64,000 bases of DNA from Bacillota bacterium (GTDB lineage: Bacteria > Bacillota > Clostridia > Lachnospirales > Lachnospiraceae), in NCBI GenBank assembly GCA_023392615.1, contig JAEVYT010000030.1, forward strand, positions 767,587 to 831,586. Reading direction: 5' to 3'. Made by a program: the position numbers and the translations under genes. Positions 44,423 to 54,005 of the stretch are shown in pieces (within the stretch, counting starts at the first letter, position 1; every line of letters starts with the position of its first letter). The notes below the pieces were generated by a model that saw only the letters and a list, made by a program, of their open reading frames with translations, did no database searches and was not told where the DNA came from.

Positions 44423-45697
44423 TTATACCAGAGCTAATGCTTGTTCAATATCCTCGATAATATCGTTCACATTCTCAATACCGATGGACATACGAATCAG
44501 ATCAGGTGTTATGCCTGCATCAATTAATTGCGAGTCGGATAATTGACGATGAGTTGTGCTAGCAGGGTGTAGTACGCTGGTTCTTGCATCTGCTACATGA
44601 ACAACGATAGTTGCTAACTTAAGTGAATCCATATATTTTACTGCGGATTCTCTTCCTCCCTTTACGCCATAGGAAATCACACCACTGGCTCCGTTTGATA
44701 AATACTTTTGCGCTAAATCATAGTATTTATTACTCTTTAAACCCGGGTAGTTGACCCAGGAGATTTTGTCATGCTTCTCGAGATACTTAGCAACCTTAAG
44801 GGCATTACTGCAATGTCGTTCCATTCTTAAATGAAGTGTCTCCAATCCTAAGTTTAGTAAGAACGCATTATTCGGTGCCGGAGTGGATCCTAAGTCTCTC
44901 ATCAATTGAACTCTTGCCTTAACAATAAATGCTTTGTTTCCACAGTCCCTTGTATATACCATACCATGATAGGAAGCATCAGGAGTAGATAAACCCGGGA
45001 ATTTGCCGTTATCCCAGTTGAATTTACCGCTATCAACAATAACACCTCCTAGTGCAACTGCATGACCATCCATATATTTTGAAGTGGAATGAAGAACTAT
45101 ATCAGCTCCAAATTCAAAAGGTCTGCAATTAATTGGTGTAGCGAAGGTATTATCAACAAATAGGGGAATCTCATGACTATGTGCAAGCTCTGCAAATTTT
45201 TCTAAATCAGTAACTACCAAGGCGGGATTCGCAATGGTTTCTACAAAAACTAATTTTGTATTCTCCTGGATACACTTATGTAATTCTTCCGCAGAAGAGT
45301 CAGGATTTACAAAAGTTACATCAATTCCCATTCTCTTAAGTGTAACACCAAGTAGATTAGTACTTCCACCATATATTGCTGCAGAGGCAACAATGTGATC
45401 ACCCGTATTACAGATGTTAAGAACGGATAACAAGAGAGCTGCCTGTCCGGATGAGGTACAAAGCGCTCCGACTCCTCCTTCCAATTCTGCTATTTTACGT
45501 TCCACACAATCAACTGTTGGATTTGATAATCTGGTATAGAAAAAACCATCCTCTTCTAAGTTAAATAACTTACCAACATGTTCACTGGAATCATATTTAT
45601 AAGTAGTGCTTTGATAGATTGGGAGAACACGTGCTTCTCCATTGTTAGGCTGATATCCTTCTTGGATACATTTTGTTTCAATACGATAATTACTCAT
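44423..45697 (-). CDS. metY: O-acetylhomoserine sulfhydrylase
   Basis: A PLP enzyme of 424 residues (Cys/Met metabolism family) making homocysteine from O-acetylhomoserine and sulfide. ATG 45697 with GGAAGG 9 bases before gives MSNYRIETKCIQEGYQP. The PLP lysine is in HSTSKYMDGHAVALGG. Other marks: PIYQSTTYKYDSSEH, TSSGQAALLLS and the 50-residue insertion with GKFPGLSTPDASYHGMVY that typifies MetY rather than cystathionine enzymes. Promoter with a palindromic operator upstream; two terminators downstream. Confidence 0.94.
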   Translation of the reverse strand: MSNYRIETKCIQEGYQPNNGEARVLPIYQSTTYKYDSSEHVGKLFNLEEDGFFYTRLSNPTVDCVERKIAELEGGVGALCTSSGQAALLLSVLNICNTGDHIVASAAIYGGSTNLLGVTLKRMGIDVTFVNPDSSAEELHKCIQENTKLVFVETIANPALVVTDLEKFAELAHSHEIPLFVDNTFATPINCRPFEFGADIVLHSTSKYMDGHAVALGGVIVDSGKFNWDNGKFPGLSTPDASYHGMVYTRDCGNKAFIVKARVQLMRDLGSTPAPNNAFLLNLGLETLHLRMERHCSNALKVAKYLEKHDKISWVNYPGLKSNKYYDLAQKYLSNGASGVISYGVKGGRESAVKYMDSLKLATIVVHVADARTSVLHPASTTHRQLSDSQLIDAGITPDLIRMSIGIENVNDIIEDIEQALALV

Positions 45698-45742
45698 TCG
45701 ATTCATCCTTCCACATATTATCATTTATTCCATATTTATGAT

Positions 45743-45772
45743 ATCATACTCAATTAGTATGTGATTTGTCAA
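45743..45772 (-). promoter_or_regulatory. metY promoter with palindromic operator
   Basis: Minus-strand TTGACA (45767-45772), 18 bases, TATGAT (45743-45748). CATACT-5-AGTATG (45745-45761) overlaps the -10 and spacer. A TACT-N5-7-AGTA palindrome recalls Rrf2-family sites such as CymR or IscR, which would suit a sulfur-assimilation gene; the regulator identity is a guess. Confidence 0.55.
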
Positions 45773-45817
45773 GTTGTATCAGGAAAGGACGGGTCACGGT
45801 TTACAACAAAGGGATAA

Positions 45818-45878
45818 TAAGTGGCAAAGGATAGATGAGTGATGATGGGAAGATAAGTGACAAAGGATAGATGAGTGA
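45818..45878. repeat. Direct repeat, 36 bp period
   Basis: TAAGTGRCAAAGGATAGATG followed by AGTGA occurs at 45818-45842 and 45854-45878 with 24 of 25 identical bases; further partial copies (GTGACAAAGGGACGG) lead into the large hairpin. Confidence 0.7.
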
Positions 45879-45887
45879 CAAAGGGAC

Positions 45888-45987
45888 GGATAAATGTGAT
45901 CAGTTATAGGTCATGGTAGAAGGGGTAGAAAACAAGCTAATCATTTTCTACCCCTTCTACCATGACCTATTTTGATCACACTTATCC
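45888..45987. repeat. 100 bp hairpin element with 44 bp stem
   Basis: The left arm 45888-45932 and right arm 45944-45987 pair around an 11-base loop. The inner 27 bases match perfectly (ATAGGTCATGGTAGAAGGGG and on); the outer GGATAARTGTGATCA match has one mismatch with a small bulge between. It is too long and GC-mixed for a normal terminator and has no U-tract. It lies upstream of metY, away from any gene end. Confidence 0.85.
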
Positions 45988-46181
45988 TGTTCTTGATAAT
46001 ATAATACTATTGAGATTGATTCCTTTATATAATATTATTTACTAACTGGAACAACTTAATAATTTTACTATTAGTAGAATAACATCCTTTTCAAAATAAT
46101 ATTACTTTCAGTGCTAAATTACATCCCTTTAAAAGTAATATTACTTACTGGCAGTACTTTACTCATAACATTACGATAACC

Positions 46182-46334
46182 CTATCTAGAGTAATTGTTA
46201 TTTTCTTCGTTGTTATCTTTTAAACCAAATACTGCTCTCGCACTTTCAGCCTGCGGGTCATGCTTTATCTTTTTAGAATGAAATGTTCCATCTTCCTTTT
46301 TATGATTCTTTGTACTTTTCATCTTATTTCCCAT
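46182..46334 (-). CDS. Small CPC_1213-family-like protein
   Basis: A 50-codon gene with ATG at 46334 preceded by AAAGGATGG about 10 bases upstream. The protein is basic and polar: MGNKMKSTKNHKKEDGTFHS, then KKIKHDPQAESARAVFGLKD and an acidic-Asn end. The KHDPQAESARA.FG core is, as I recall it, the hallmark of the CPC_1213 family of about 50 residues found across clostridia, function unknown. It stands alone in a 1.1 kb gap between thrS and metY. Confidence 0.7.
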   Translation of the reverse strand: MGNKMKSTKNHKKEDGTFHSKKIKHDPQAESARAVFGLKDNNEENNNYSR

Positions 46335-46601
46335 TCTTTAATACCATCCTTTCATGAATATATAATAATTTAGAGATAAGTTAACTAAGTGTAATTTCTT
46401 TTCTTTAAAAAATATAATTATAAAAAGAAACCAAAAGAATTATTCTAGATAGAAAAATCATATATAGAGTTCAATTGATGATTTTTCTTTATTTCTGATT
46501 TTTGTACCTAAGTTTAGTATAAACAATACATTTAAACTCATAATAGATTATTAATGGAAATGTTAATAATGAGGATGTAAAACAATAGCGTGCTATGTTA
46601 T

Positions 46602-46682
46602 AAAAAGGAATGCCATTGTAAACTTAATTTAAAAACTTGAAAAACGAAGCTTTTAATTAGTTTATCAATAACATTCCTTTTA
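46602..46682 (-). terminator. Long hairpin, likely thrS terminator
   Basis: Outer arms AAAAGGAATG/CATTCCTTTT, then inner GTAAACTTAATT against AATTAGTTTA; CCTTTTT follows on the minus strand. The 81-base span is unusually long for a terminator and may be a palindromic element reused as one. Confidence 0.55.
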
Positions 46683-46790
46683 AGAATAATATGGTTTATT
46701 TGCAAATACTCTGATACTTAAAGTTTCTTCCATTACTTATGTTACTATTAACCAGCGCATCGCAAATCAGGGTTTTAACGCGATATAAAA

Positions 46791-48755
46791 TTATTTCTCA
46801 TTATTATCAGCAATTTCAACTTTTTTGATTTCTTTTAATCTGATTTCTTCACAGATATCGCTGATAAAGGTGGAAAGAGGTTTTTGACCTTCATCTCCAA
46901 GGAAACGGCTTCTTACAGATACCAATCCTTCCTCCTCTTCCTTTTGTCCGACAACCAACATATAAGGAATACGATTCAGTCTGGTTTCTCTGATCTTATA
47001 ACCGATTTTCTCTGCTCTCTCATCTACCGTTGAAAGTACACCGTTCTTTTGAAGCTCATTCTTTACCTTATTAGCATAGTCATGATACTTCTCGGAGATA
47101 GGTAATACTCTTACCTGTTCCGGACATAACCATGTCGGGAATAATCCTGCGTATTTTTCAATTAACCATGCTAGTGTTCTCTCATAACATCCCATACTGG
47201 TTCTATGAATAATATAAGGACGAACCTTATCTCCATTTTGATCAATATAATACATATCAAACTGCTCAGCTAAAACAGCATCCCATTGAATGGTAATCAT
47301 AGTATCTTCTTTGCCATATACATTTTTAGCCTGAATATCTACTTTAGGACCATAGAAAGCAGCTTCACCCTCAGCTTCTGTGAATTTGATTCCTAACTCA
47401 TTGAGGATATTACGGATTCTGCTCTGAGTCTCTTCCCAAACCTCAGGGGAACCGATGTATTTTTCAGTATTATTAGGATCCCATTTGGATAAACGATAAG
47501 TTACATCCTCTTCTACTCCAAGTACCTGTAAGCAATATCTTGCTAGGTCAAGACATCCCTTAAATTCATCATCCATCTGATCCGGTCTTACAATAAGATG
47601 ACCTTCGGAGATTGTAAACTGACGCACACGGGTTAAGCCATGCATTTCACCGGAATCTTCATTTCTAAATAAGGTGGAAGTCTCACCGTAACGAAGAGGG
47701 AGATCACGGTAAGATTTCTGGCTATTCTTATATACATAATATTGGAATGGACAAGTCATTGGACGAAGCGCAAATACTTCTTTATCCACTTCCTCATCAC
47801 CGAGAACAAACATACCTTCTTTGTAATGATCCCAATGTCCGGAGATACGATATAAATCGCTTTTTGCCATTAAAGGAGTTCTGGTTCTTACATAACCACG
47901 CATCTCTTCTTCATCTTCAATCCATCTCTGTAAGGTCTGAATCATCTTTGCACCCTTTGGCATTAATAATGGTAAGCCCTGACCAATGACATCAACAGTA
48001 GTAAAGAGTTCCATCTCACGACCAAGTTTATTGTGGTCACGTTTTTTGATATCCTCGAGGTGTGCTAAGAATTCTTCTAATTCTGCATTTTTTGTATATG
48101 CTGTTCCATATACTCTAGTAAGCATTTTATTCTTCTCAGAACCTCTCCAATAAGCACCGGAAGAAGATATCAGTTTAATTGCTTTGATGGTTTTTGTACT
48201 CATTAAGTGAGGTCCGGCACATAGATCTACAAAATCACCTTGCTGGTAGAAGGATATTACTGCATCCTCCGGAAGATCTTCGATTAATTCAACCTTATAT
48301 GGTTCCTCTTTTTGTTTCATTAATTCAATTGCTTCTGCACGAGGTAAGGTAAAACGAACTAATTCCGCACCCTCTTTAATGATTTTTTTCATTTCCTTCT
48401 CAATTCCGTCAAGAGCTGCACGGTCAAAGGAAGGAATATCAAAGTCATAGTAATAACCGGTGTCAATGGATGGTCCAATTGCAAGTTTTGCATCAGGATA
48501 TAATCTCTTTACAGCCTGAGCAAGAACATGTGATGTAGTATGACGATATGCCGCTTTACCTGCATCATCATTAAAGGTCAATATACTTAAATTACAATCC
48601 TGATCCACTACAGTTCGCAGATCAACCACCTTACCATTTATCTCTCCGGCACATGCCATTCTGGCTAAGCCTTCACTAATGTCACTTGCAATTTCATACA
48701 CTGTCATTGCTTTGTCGTACTCTTTCATGGAGCCGTCTTTTAAAATAATGTTCAT
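46791..48755 (-). CDS. thrS: Threonyl-tRNA synthetase
   Basis: Class II synthetase of 654 residues. ATG 48755 with GGGAG 8 bases before gives MNIILKDGSMKEYDKAMTVY. The TGS domain covers about 1-60. The editing domain has HTTSHVLAQAVKRLYP and CAGPHL. The catalytic core has motif 2 FRNEDSGEMHGLTRVRQFT and motif 3 GCYERTLAWLIE. The anticodon-binding domain is at about 540-645. Expression is governed by the T-box leader just upstream. Confidence 0.97.
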   Translation of the reverse strand: MNIILKDGSMKEYDKAMTVYEIASDISEGLARMACAGEINGKVVDLRTVVDQDCNLSILTFNDDAGKAAYRHTTSHVLAQAVKRLYPDAKLAIGPSIDTGYYYDFDIPSFDRAALDGIEKEMKKIIKEGAELVRFTLPRAEAIELMKQKEEPYKVELIEDLPEDAVISFYQQGDFVDLCAGPHLMSTKTIKAIKLISSSGAYWRGSEKNKMLTRVYGTAYTKNAELEEFLAHLEDIKKRDHNKLGREMELFTTVDVIGQGLPLLMPKGAKMIQTLQRWIEDEEEMRGYVRTRTPLMAKSDLYRISGHWDHYKEGMFVLGDEEVDKEVFALRPMTCPFQYYVYKNSQKSYRDLPLRYGETSTLFRNEDSGEMHGLTRVRQFTISEGHLIVRPDQMDDEFKGCLDLARYCLQVLGVEEDVTYRLSKWDPNNTEKYIGSPEVWEETQSRIRNILNELGIKFTEAEGEAAFYGPKVDIQAKNVYGKEDTMITIQWDAVLAEQFDMYYIDQNGDKVRPYIIHRTSMGCYERTLAWLIEKYAGLFPTWLCPEQVRVLPISEKYHDYANKVKNELQKNGVLSTVDERAEKIGYKIRETRLNRIPYMLVVGQKEEEEGLVSVRSRFLGDEGQKPLSTFISDICEEIRLKEIKKVEIADNNEK

Positions 48756-48775
48756 ATTGTTTTCTCCCTTCAATT

Positions 48776-49099
48776 ACTATTATAATTTAAACACCAAAAA
48801 AGCTCGCCTCTTTCGACTTGCTTTATGGCAATTCGAAAGGGACGAGCGTAAATTCTACGTCGCGGTTCCACCCTTTTTGGTAATAAACCCACTTCATTCT
48901 GATTGATAACGGAATCACCGGACCGGATTAGGGTCACTCTGAGTTGGTCTTCATATGCTTCTGACAAGTAAATATTATCAATTACTTGTATGAATAAGAT
49001 AATTTCACCATAGTTTATCTCTCTCTGAATTCTTCTGCATACTACTCGTCTCATCAACGCTTTTCATATTATCATACGTATTTACGAATGATTTTGATA
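48776..49099 (-). ncRNA. T-box leader of thrS
   Basis: Antisense of the plus strand, the leader ends with the invariant T-box core GGGTGGAACCGCG (48861-48873). It is followed by a terminator stem GCTCG..CCTTTCGA / TCGAAAGAGGCGAGC and TTTTTT. Near the 5' end GATGAGACGAGTAG and AGAGAG are typical of stem I. A plausible threonine specifier ACC lies at 48946-48948, by position rather than by full folding. Uncharged tRNA(Thr) would favour the antiterminator and raise thrS expression. Confidence 0.9.
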
Positions 49100-49105
49100 G
49101 AATAT

Positions 49106-49133
49106 ATTATAACATTCTGATTAATATTGTCAA
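49106..49133 (-). promoter_or_regulatory. thrS promoter
   Basis: A perfect minus-strand TTGACA (49128-49133), 16 bases, perfect TATAAT (49106-49111). Confidence 0.75.
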
Positions 49134-49163
49134 GATGAAGTTGAAAATCAATTCAACTTCTTT

Positions 49164-49844
49164 CTATTGTGCGGATGGGAAGAACGGTCTCAGTGTTGCC
49201 GCTACATTATTAACCGGCATTGTCTGAAGAATGATTTTACCGGGACCGGTCACAACTGTATTAAAGATTCCTTCGCCACCAAATATCATATTCTTCACAC
49301 CTGGTACTGTCTGTATTTCCATCGTACAACCTTCGGTCATCGCTGCAAGATATCCGGTATCGATCACCATCTTCTGCCCAGGTTGTAGAACATATTCAAC
49401 TGCATAACCATCTATTTCAATAAATGCAGTTCCTCGGCCGGAAAGTTTTTGCATAATAAAGCCTTCCCCACCAAATAAGCCAGAACCTAATTTCTTCTGA
49501 AAATGAATAGACAATTCTACATTTGATTCTGATGCTAAAAATGCTGATTTTTGTACAATCATTCCATTACCAGGTGAAATCTCTAGTGCACGAATTGAGC
49601 CTGGAAAGCTAGACGCAAACGCGATCATACCTGCTCCTCCGATTGCAGTATAACGGTTTTGAAAAATGGAGTCACCGGAAAACATTCTTCCTAGTGCCTT
49701 ACCAATTCCCCCGTTTGTAGATGTTTCCATCTTCATATTTGGTGACATCCAGCACATGGAACCTCTTTCCGTTATCATCATTTCACCCATGTCCAGATTA
49801 CAGGTAACGGCTGGTAGTGGCTCCCCAATAATTTGATACTTCAT
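49164..49844 (-). CDS. AIM24/TIGR00266 family protein
   Basis: A 226-residue protein from ATG 49844 (GGAGG 6 bases upstream); the frame continues to 49919 without a site and is not used. All-beta, glycine-rich double-stranded helix: MITERGSMCWMSPNM, GGIGKALGRMFSGDSIFQNR, GEGFIMQKLSGRGTAFIEIDG and GGEGIFNTVVTGPGKI. This matches the TIGR00266 family whose role is unknown in bacteria. No membrane helix. It sits 47 bases after the M16 peptidase gene and may share its operon. Confidence 0.88.
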   Translation of the reverse strand: MKYQIIGEPLPAVTCNLDMGEMMITERGSMCWMSPNMKMETSTNGGIGKALGRMFSGDSIFQNRYTAIGGAGMIAFASSFPGSIRALEISPGNGMIVQKSAFLASESNVELSIHFQKKLGSGLFGGEGFIMQKLSGRGTAFIEIDGYAVEYVLQPGQKMVIDTGYLAAMTEGCTMEIQTVPGVKNMIFGGEGIFNTVVTGPGKIILQTMPVNNVAATLRPFFPSAQ

Positions 49845-49966
49845 ACTTAACCTCCATTCCTGCGCATAACTTTGCGCATATAAAGATTGCGCCGAAGAAT
49901 ACGCTAGCACATACTTCATGAGTGAAAGATTTATCTTTCACTCTTCCCCTACATCGCATTTATTTA

Positions 49967-51223
49967 TTAAAATTCAATTGCTTTTGGGTCCAATTCTTTC
50001 AGATTTCCTACCAATGAGATAGAAGCAGAATCGAAATCAAAAAACTTATTTGCAAAATCTGTCACTCTAGTTCTTGTAACTTTGTTGATTTCGTCTACCA
50101 ACTCTTCTATTGTTACGATTCTACCGCGGTTCATCATTGCTTTTCCATTGGCATTCATTCTGCTCTTAGCACTTTCATTTCCAAGTATCAGCTCTGTCTT
50201 AATCTGTTCCTTAGTCATAGACAGCTCATCCTCTGTAACACCATGCTTTTTAATATCATTTATAATATTATGGATCTTTTTAATAACCGTTTTAGTTTGA
50301 GTAGGATTCATCGCTGCGTATATATGAAACAATCCGGTTTCGCGGTATGAACTACCATAGGAATAGATGGAGTATGTCAACCCACTATTCTCCCTAATCT
50401 GTTGAAACAGCCTAGAATTAATACTTCCTCCGAATATATTATTCAGCACTGATAGCACATATCTCTCATCGGACAGATATGATATACTGTCAAATGCAAT
50501 ATTACAGTGCAATTGTTCTATGTCCTTATCTCTCTTGCAGCGTACCCTGTTGTACACGGGTTTACTTAAAATGGAGTTCTGTCTTTCACTCGTAGCTGGT
50601 ATCATCGCGAATTTCTCTTCCAGAATCTTAATGATCTCATCTTCAACAAAATTGCCTGCCACAGATATGATAATATTCTCACCTACATAATAAGTGCTCA
50701 TAAAATCCAATATCTCTTCTCTAGTAACTTTCCTAACAATTTTCTTAGTACCGGATATCAGATACCCGAGTGGATGGTTCTTCCAAACACGTTGTTGAAG
50801 CATCTCGTGAACTAGATCTTCGGGTGAATCATCATACATATCAATTTCTTCTATGATAACTCCCTTTTCCTTCTTTAATGCATTTTCATCGATCAGTGAA
50901 TTTAGAAACATATCCGATAAAATATCTATTGTAATCGGTAAATGCTCACTTAACGTGGTGGCATAGTAAGAGGTACATTCTTTGCTGGTAAATGCATTCA
51001 TATTGCCACCGATTCTTGCCATCTCATCTGCTATTTGTTTCGCGTCACGATGTTTTGTCCCTTTAAAAAGCATATGTTCAATAATATGAGCAATTCCATT
51101 GTTGTTCTCATCCTCATTTGCAGAACCTACTCTGACCCAAATTCCTAAAGATGCACTTCTAAGATATGGTAATACTTCTGTTATGACGGTTATGTTATTC
51201 TTTAACTTTATGATATTTGTCAT
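49967..51223 (-). CDS. M16 family zinc peptidase
   Basis: A 418-residue pitrilysin-type protease. The inverted zinc motif HIIEHMLFKGT (HxxEH) is at about residues 46-56, with the third ligand Glu in LKKEKGVIIEEIDMYDD. Two alpha/beta halves are present, the second lacking the metal site. It resembles Bacillus MlpA/YmxG, also located near pnp and rpsO. Cytoplasmic, with no signal peptide. GGGAGG precedes the start. Confidence 0.93.
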   Translation of the reverse strand: MTNIIKLKNNITVITEVLPYLRSASLGIWVRVGSANEDENNNGIAHIIEHMLFKGTKHRDAKQIADEMARIGGNMNAFTSKECTSYYATTLSEHLPITIDILSDMFLNSLIDENALKKEKGVIIEEIDMYDDSPEDLVHEMLQQRVWKNHPLGYLISGTKKIVRKVTREEILDFMSTYYVGENIIISVAGNFVEDEIIKILEEKFAMIPATSERQNSILSKPVYNRVRCKRDKDIEQLHCNIAFDSISYLSDERYVLSVLNNIFGGSINSRLFQQIRENSGLTYSIYSYGSSYRETGLFHIYAAMNPTQTKTVIKKIHNIINDIKKHGVTEDELSMTKEQIKTELILGNESAKSRMNANGKAMMNRGRIVTIEELVDEINKVTRTRVTDFANKFFDFDSASISLVGNLKELDPKAIEF

Positions 51224-51691
51224 ATAGGTTCCTCCCGTTTTTTATTACCTTCTGTATATATCTAGTCTATCTATAAAACATGTTGCATTTTATTTTTCAG
51301 TAATCAATTATTTTATTCATGGTGTTATTAGTTTAAAAGAAACAATACATATACATTATTGCTGATTATAGTATTAACTAAATAGAGTAAAATGATTGAT
51401 AACTGAAATGTGATTTTAATATTGTAAATGTGACTGTTTTTCTACAGCATTCGATGTTACCTAATACTACCATATATATGCTACTAATTCAACCAATAGC
51501 ATAGGAATGTTAGTGGCGAACATCATTAAAATATAGCATACTAGGAAACGGATCATTCGCTAAATATCTTAATCGTTTACCTTTTGATTCTATACAAAAA
51601 TTTATTTGGATTGACTTACGTAATAGAGATTATATTAATTTACACTATGATATCTCTCAATAATAATCTGACAATTACAAAGTCATAAAAC
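51224..51691. other. AT-rich gap between M16 peptidase and pnp
   Basis: No gene frame with a ribosome binding site and no recognisable RNA. Only the pnp terminator at its right edge is clear. Confidence 0.4.
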
Positions 51692-51733
51692 AACCCCATA
51701 CTTTCACTATTGTTACAATGAAAGCATGGGGTT
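51692..51733 (-). terminator. pnp terminator
   Basis: A 15-base stem AACCCCATaCTTTCA with TGAAAGcATGGGGTT, one mismatch, followed on the minus strand by GTTTTATG. Confidence 0.75.
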
Positions 51734-51757
51734 ATCAATTCTTATTAAATTCAGTTA

Positions 51758-53845
51758 TTACTGTGCATCTTTGATGCTGAAGCTAATTCTGCCCATCTTA
51801 TCCTGACCAAGACAAACAACAGTAACGACATCACCTAAGGTTAATACATCTTCAACATGTTCGATTCTCTGCTTAGAGATCTTAGAGATGTGTACCATAC
51901 CTTCTTTGCCAGGTGCGAATTCGATAAATGCACCGAATTCTTTAATGCTGATTACCTTACCTGTGTATTTCTTGCCTTCTTCAAATTCGGTAACAATCAT
52001 TCTTACCATCTCTAACGCTTTATCGATGCTTTCCTTATCTACGCCACAAACAGATACTGCACCTTCATCAGTGATATCGATTTTAACGCCGGTCTGCTCG
52101 ATGATTGCATTGATTGTCTTGCCTCTCTGACCAACAACTTCACCGATCTTGGAAGGATCAATCTTAATCTGTACAATCTTTGGAGAGTAAGGTCCTACTT
52201 CTGCTCTAGGTGCAGAGATTGCAGGAGCCATTACGTCATCTAAGATGTGAGTTCTTGCTTCTTTGGTCTGATAGATCGCTTTTTCGATGATCTCTCTGGT
52301 TAATCCATGGATTTTGATATCCATCTGAATTGCTGTGATACCCTTATGTGTACCAGCAACCTTAAAGTCCATATCGCCGAAGAAGTCTTCAAGACCCTGA
52401 ATATCGGTTAAAATGATATAATCGTCATCGGTATCACCTGTTACTAAACCTACGGAGATACCAGCAACCATACCTTTAATCGGAACACCTGCAGCCATTA
52501 ATGATAATGTGGATGCACAGATGGAACCCTGTGAAGTAGAACCGTTGGATTCTAATACTTCAGATACAGTACGAATTGCATAAGGGAATTCTTCCTCAGT
52601 AGGAAGTACCGGAACAAGTGCTCTTTCTGCAAGTGCACCATGACCGATTTCACGTCTACCCGGTCCTCTGGATGGTCTTGTTTCACCAACAGAATAGGAC
52701 GGGAAGTTATAGTGATGCATATATCTCTTACCGGTTTCGTTTTCATCGATTCCGTCAAGTCTTTGAGTTTCTGCCAAAGCGCCTAAGGTTGTGATTGTAA
52801 GTACCTGAGTCTGTCCACGAGTGAACATACCGGAACCATGTGTTCTAGGTAATACATCAACTTCTGCAGCAAGTTTTCTGATTTGATCAATTGCTCTTCC
52901 ATCAGGACGTTTTTTATCTTTTAAAATCATCTTACGAACAGTCTTCTTCTGGAACTTGTAGATTGCTTCACCAAGTAAAGGAAGCCATTCCGGATGACTC
53001 TCTTCATAACGAGCAACAAGACGATCTGTGATTTCTCTGATATTAGCTTCTCTTACTTGTTTCTCATCAGTGAATACCGCAACTTCCATACCTTCCGGTG
53101 TAATGAAGTTTACCATATCTTCATATAAATCAGCGGGTGTATCACATTTGATATAGTCATGTTTTGACTTACCAACCTCAGCTACGATAGTATCAATAAA
53201 TTTGATAATCTCTTGGTTTAATTCATGCGCAGCAAAAATTGCTTCAATCATCTTATCCTCAGGAAGTTCATTCGCACCTGCTTCGATCATAATAACTTTA
53301 TCTCTTGTAGATGCTACAGTAAGTACTAATGTGGACTTTTCTCTCTGGGATAAAGTAGGATTAAATACTAATTCTCCATCAACCATACCTACCATAGTAG
53401 ATGCGGTAGGGCCATCAAAAGGAATATCAGAGATTGCTGTTGAGATTGCAGAACCAAGCATAGCGGTTACTTCAGGAGAGCAATCCTGATCAACACATAA
53501 TACAAGGTTATTCAAAGTTACATCATTTCTGTAATCCTTCGGAAATAAAGGTCTCATCGGACGATCAATTACACGGGAGGTAAGAATTGCATTCTCGGAA
53601 GGTTTGCTCTCTCTTTTAATAAATCCACCTGGGATTTTGCCTACTGCGTATAATTTTTCCTCATATTCCACACTTAAAGGGAAGAAATCAATTCCTTCTC
53701 TTGGTTTATCGGATGCTGTTGCAGTAGATAATACTACGGTATCACCATAATGCATTAATGCAGCACCGTTTGCCTGAGCAGCTACTCTGTTTACGTCAAC
53801 GGTAAGCGTTCTGCCGGCTAATTCCATGCTAAAACTTTTGTACAT
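51758..53845 (-). CDS. pnp: Polynucleotide phosphorylase
   Basis: A 695-residue 3'-5' phosphorolytic exoribonuclease. The first RNase PH domain has KREGKPSE-like FIKRESKPSENAILTSR; the second has the catalytic RTHGSGMFTRGQTQVL and GISVGLV. KH domain at about 555-615 (IGEVVGQRGKTINAI) and S1 domain at about 620-690 (GKVISIKEFGAFIEF). Acts in mRNA decay, often with other RNases. A long hairpin at the very start of its mRNA may allow autoregulation. Confidence 0.97.
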   Translation of the reverse strand: MYKSFSMELAGRTLTVDVNRVAAQANGAALMHYGDTVVLSTATASDKPREGIDFFPLSVEYEEKLYAVGKIPGGFIKRESKPSENAILTSRVIDRPMRPLFPKDYRNDVTLNNLVLCVDQDCSPEVTAMLGSAISTAISDIPFDGPTASTMVGMVDGELVFNPTLSQREKSTLVLTVASTRDKVIMIEAGANELPEDKMIEAIFAAHELNQEIIKFIDTIVAEVGKSKHDYIKCDTPADLYEDMVNFITPEGMEVAVFTDEKQVREANIREITDRLVARYEESHPEWLPLLGEAIYKFQKKTVRKMILKDKKRPDGRAIDQIRKLAAEVDVLPRTHGSGMFTRGQTQVLTITTLGALAETQRLDGIDENETGKRYMHHYNFPSYSVGETRPSRGPGRREIGHGALAERALVPVLPTEEEFPYAIRTVSEVLESNGSTSQGSICASTLSLMAAGVPIKGMVAGISVGLVTGDTDDDYIILTDIQGLEDFFGDMDFKVAGTHKGITAIQMDIKIHGLTREIIEKAIYQTKEARTHILDDVMAPAISAPRAEVGPYSPKIVQIKIDPSKIGEVVGQRGKTINAIIEQTGVKIDITDEGAVSVCGVDKESIDKALEMVRMIVTEFEEGKKYTGKVISIKEFGAFIEFAPGKEGMVHISKISKQRIEHVEDVLTLGDVVTVVCLGQDKMGRISFSIKDAQ

Positions 53846-53901
53846 AGTTAGTCTCCTTTTCTTGTTACAAGCATAGCTTTACTAATTCTGCTTGTTTTCT
53901 T

Positions 53902-54000
53902 TAGAGTCGGAGGCACCGAAACAACTGAAAAACCTACCGAAACGAATTGATCTCGATAATCTTTTCAGAAGTCTCGGGTTGTCCTCCCGCAACTCTAACT
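53902..54000 (-). ncRNA. Long 5' hairpin of pnp mRNA
   Basis: From the predicted transcription start near 53999, arms AGAGTtgCGGgAGG and CCTCCGACTCT pair, then CTGAAAA with TTTTCAG, giving a roughly 95-base imperfect stem-loop. E. coli pnp has a 5' stem-loop cut by RNase III and then by PNPase for autoregulation; a similar control here is inferred. Confidence 0.6.
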
Positions 54001-54005
54001 ACAAT

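Noticed and set aside
45888..45987. Ordinary terminator
   Set aside because: No gene ends nearby, the stem is far longer than needed and there is no U-tract.
48770..49057. 95-codon minus-strand reading frame upstream of thrS
   Set aside because: It lies wholly within the T-box leader; its composition reflects RNA structure and it has no ribosome binding site.
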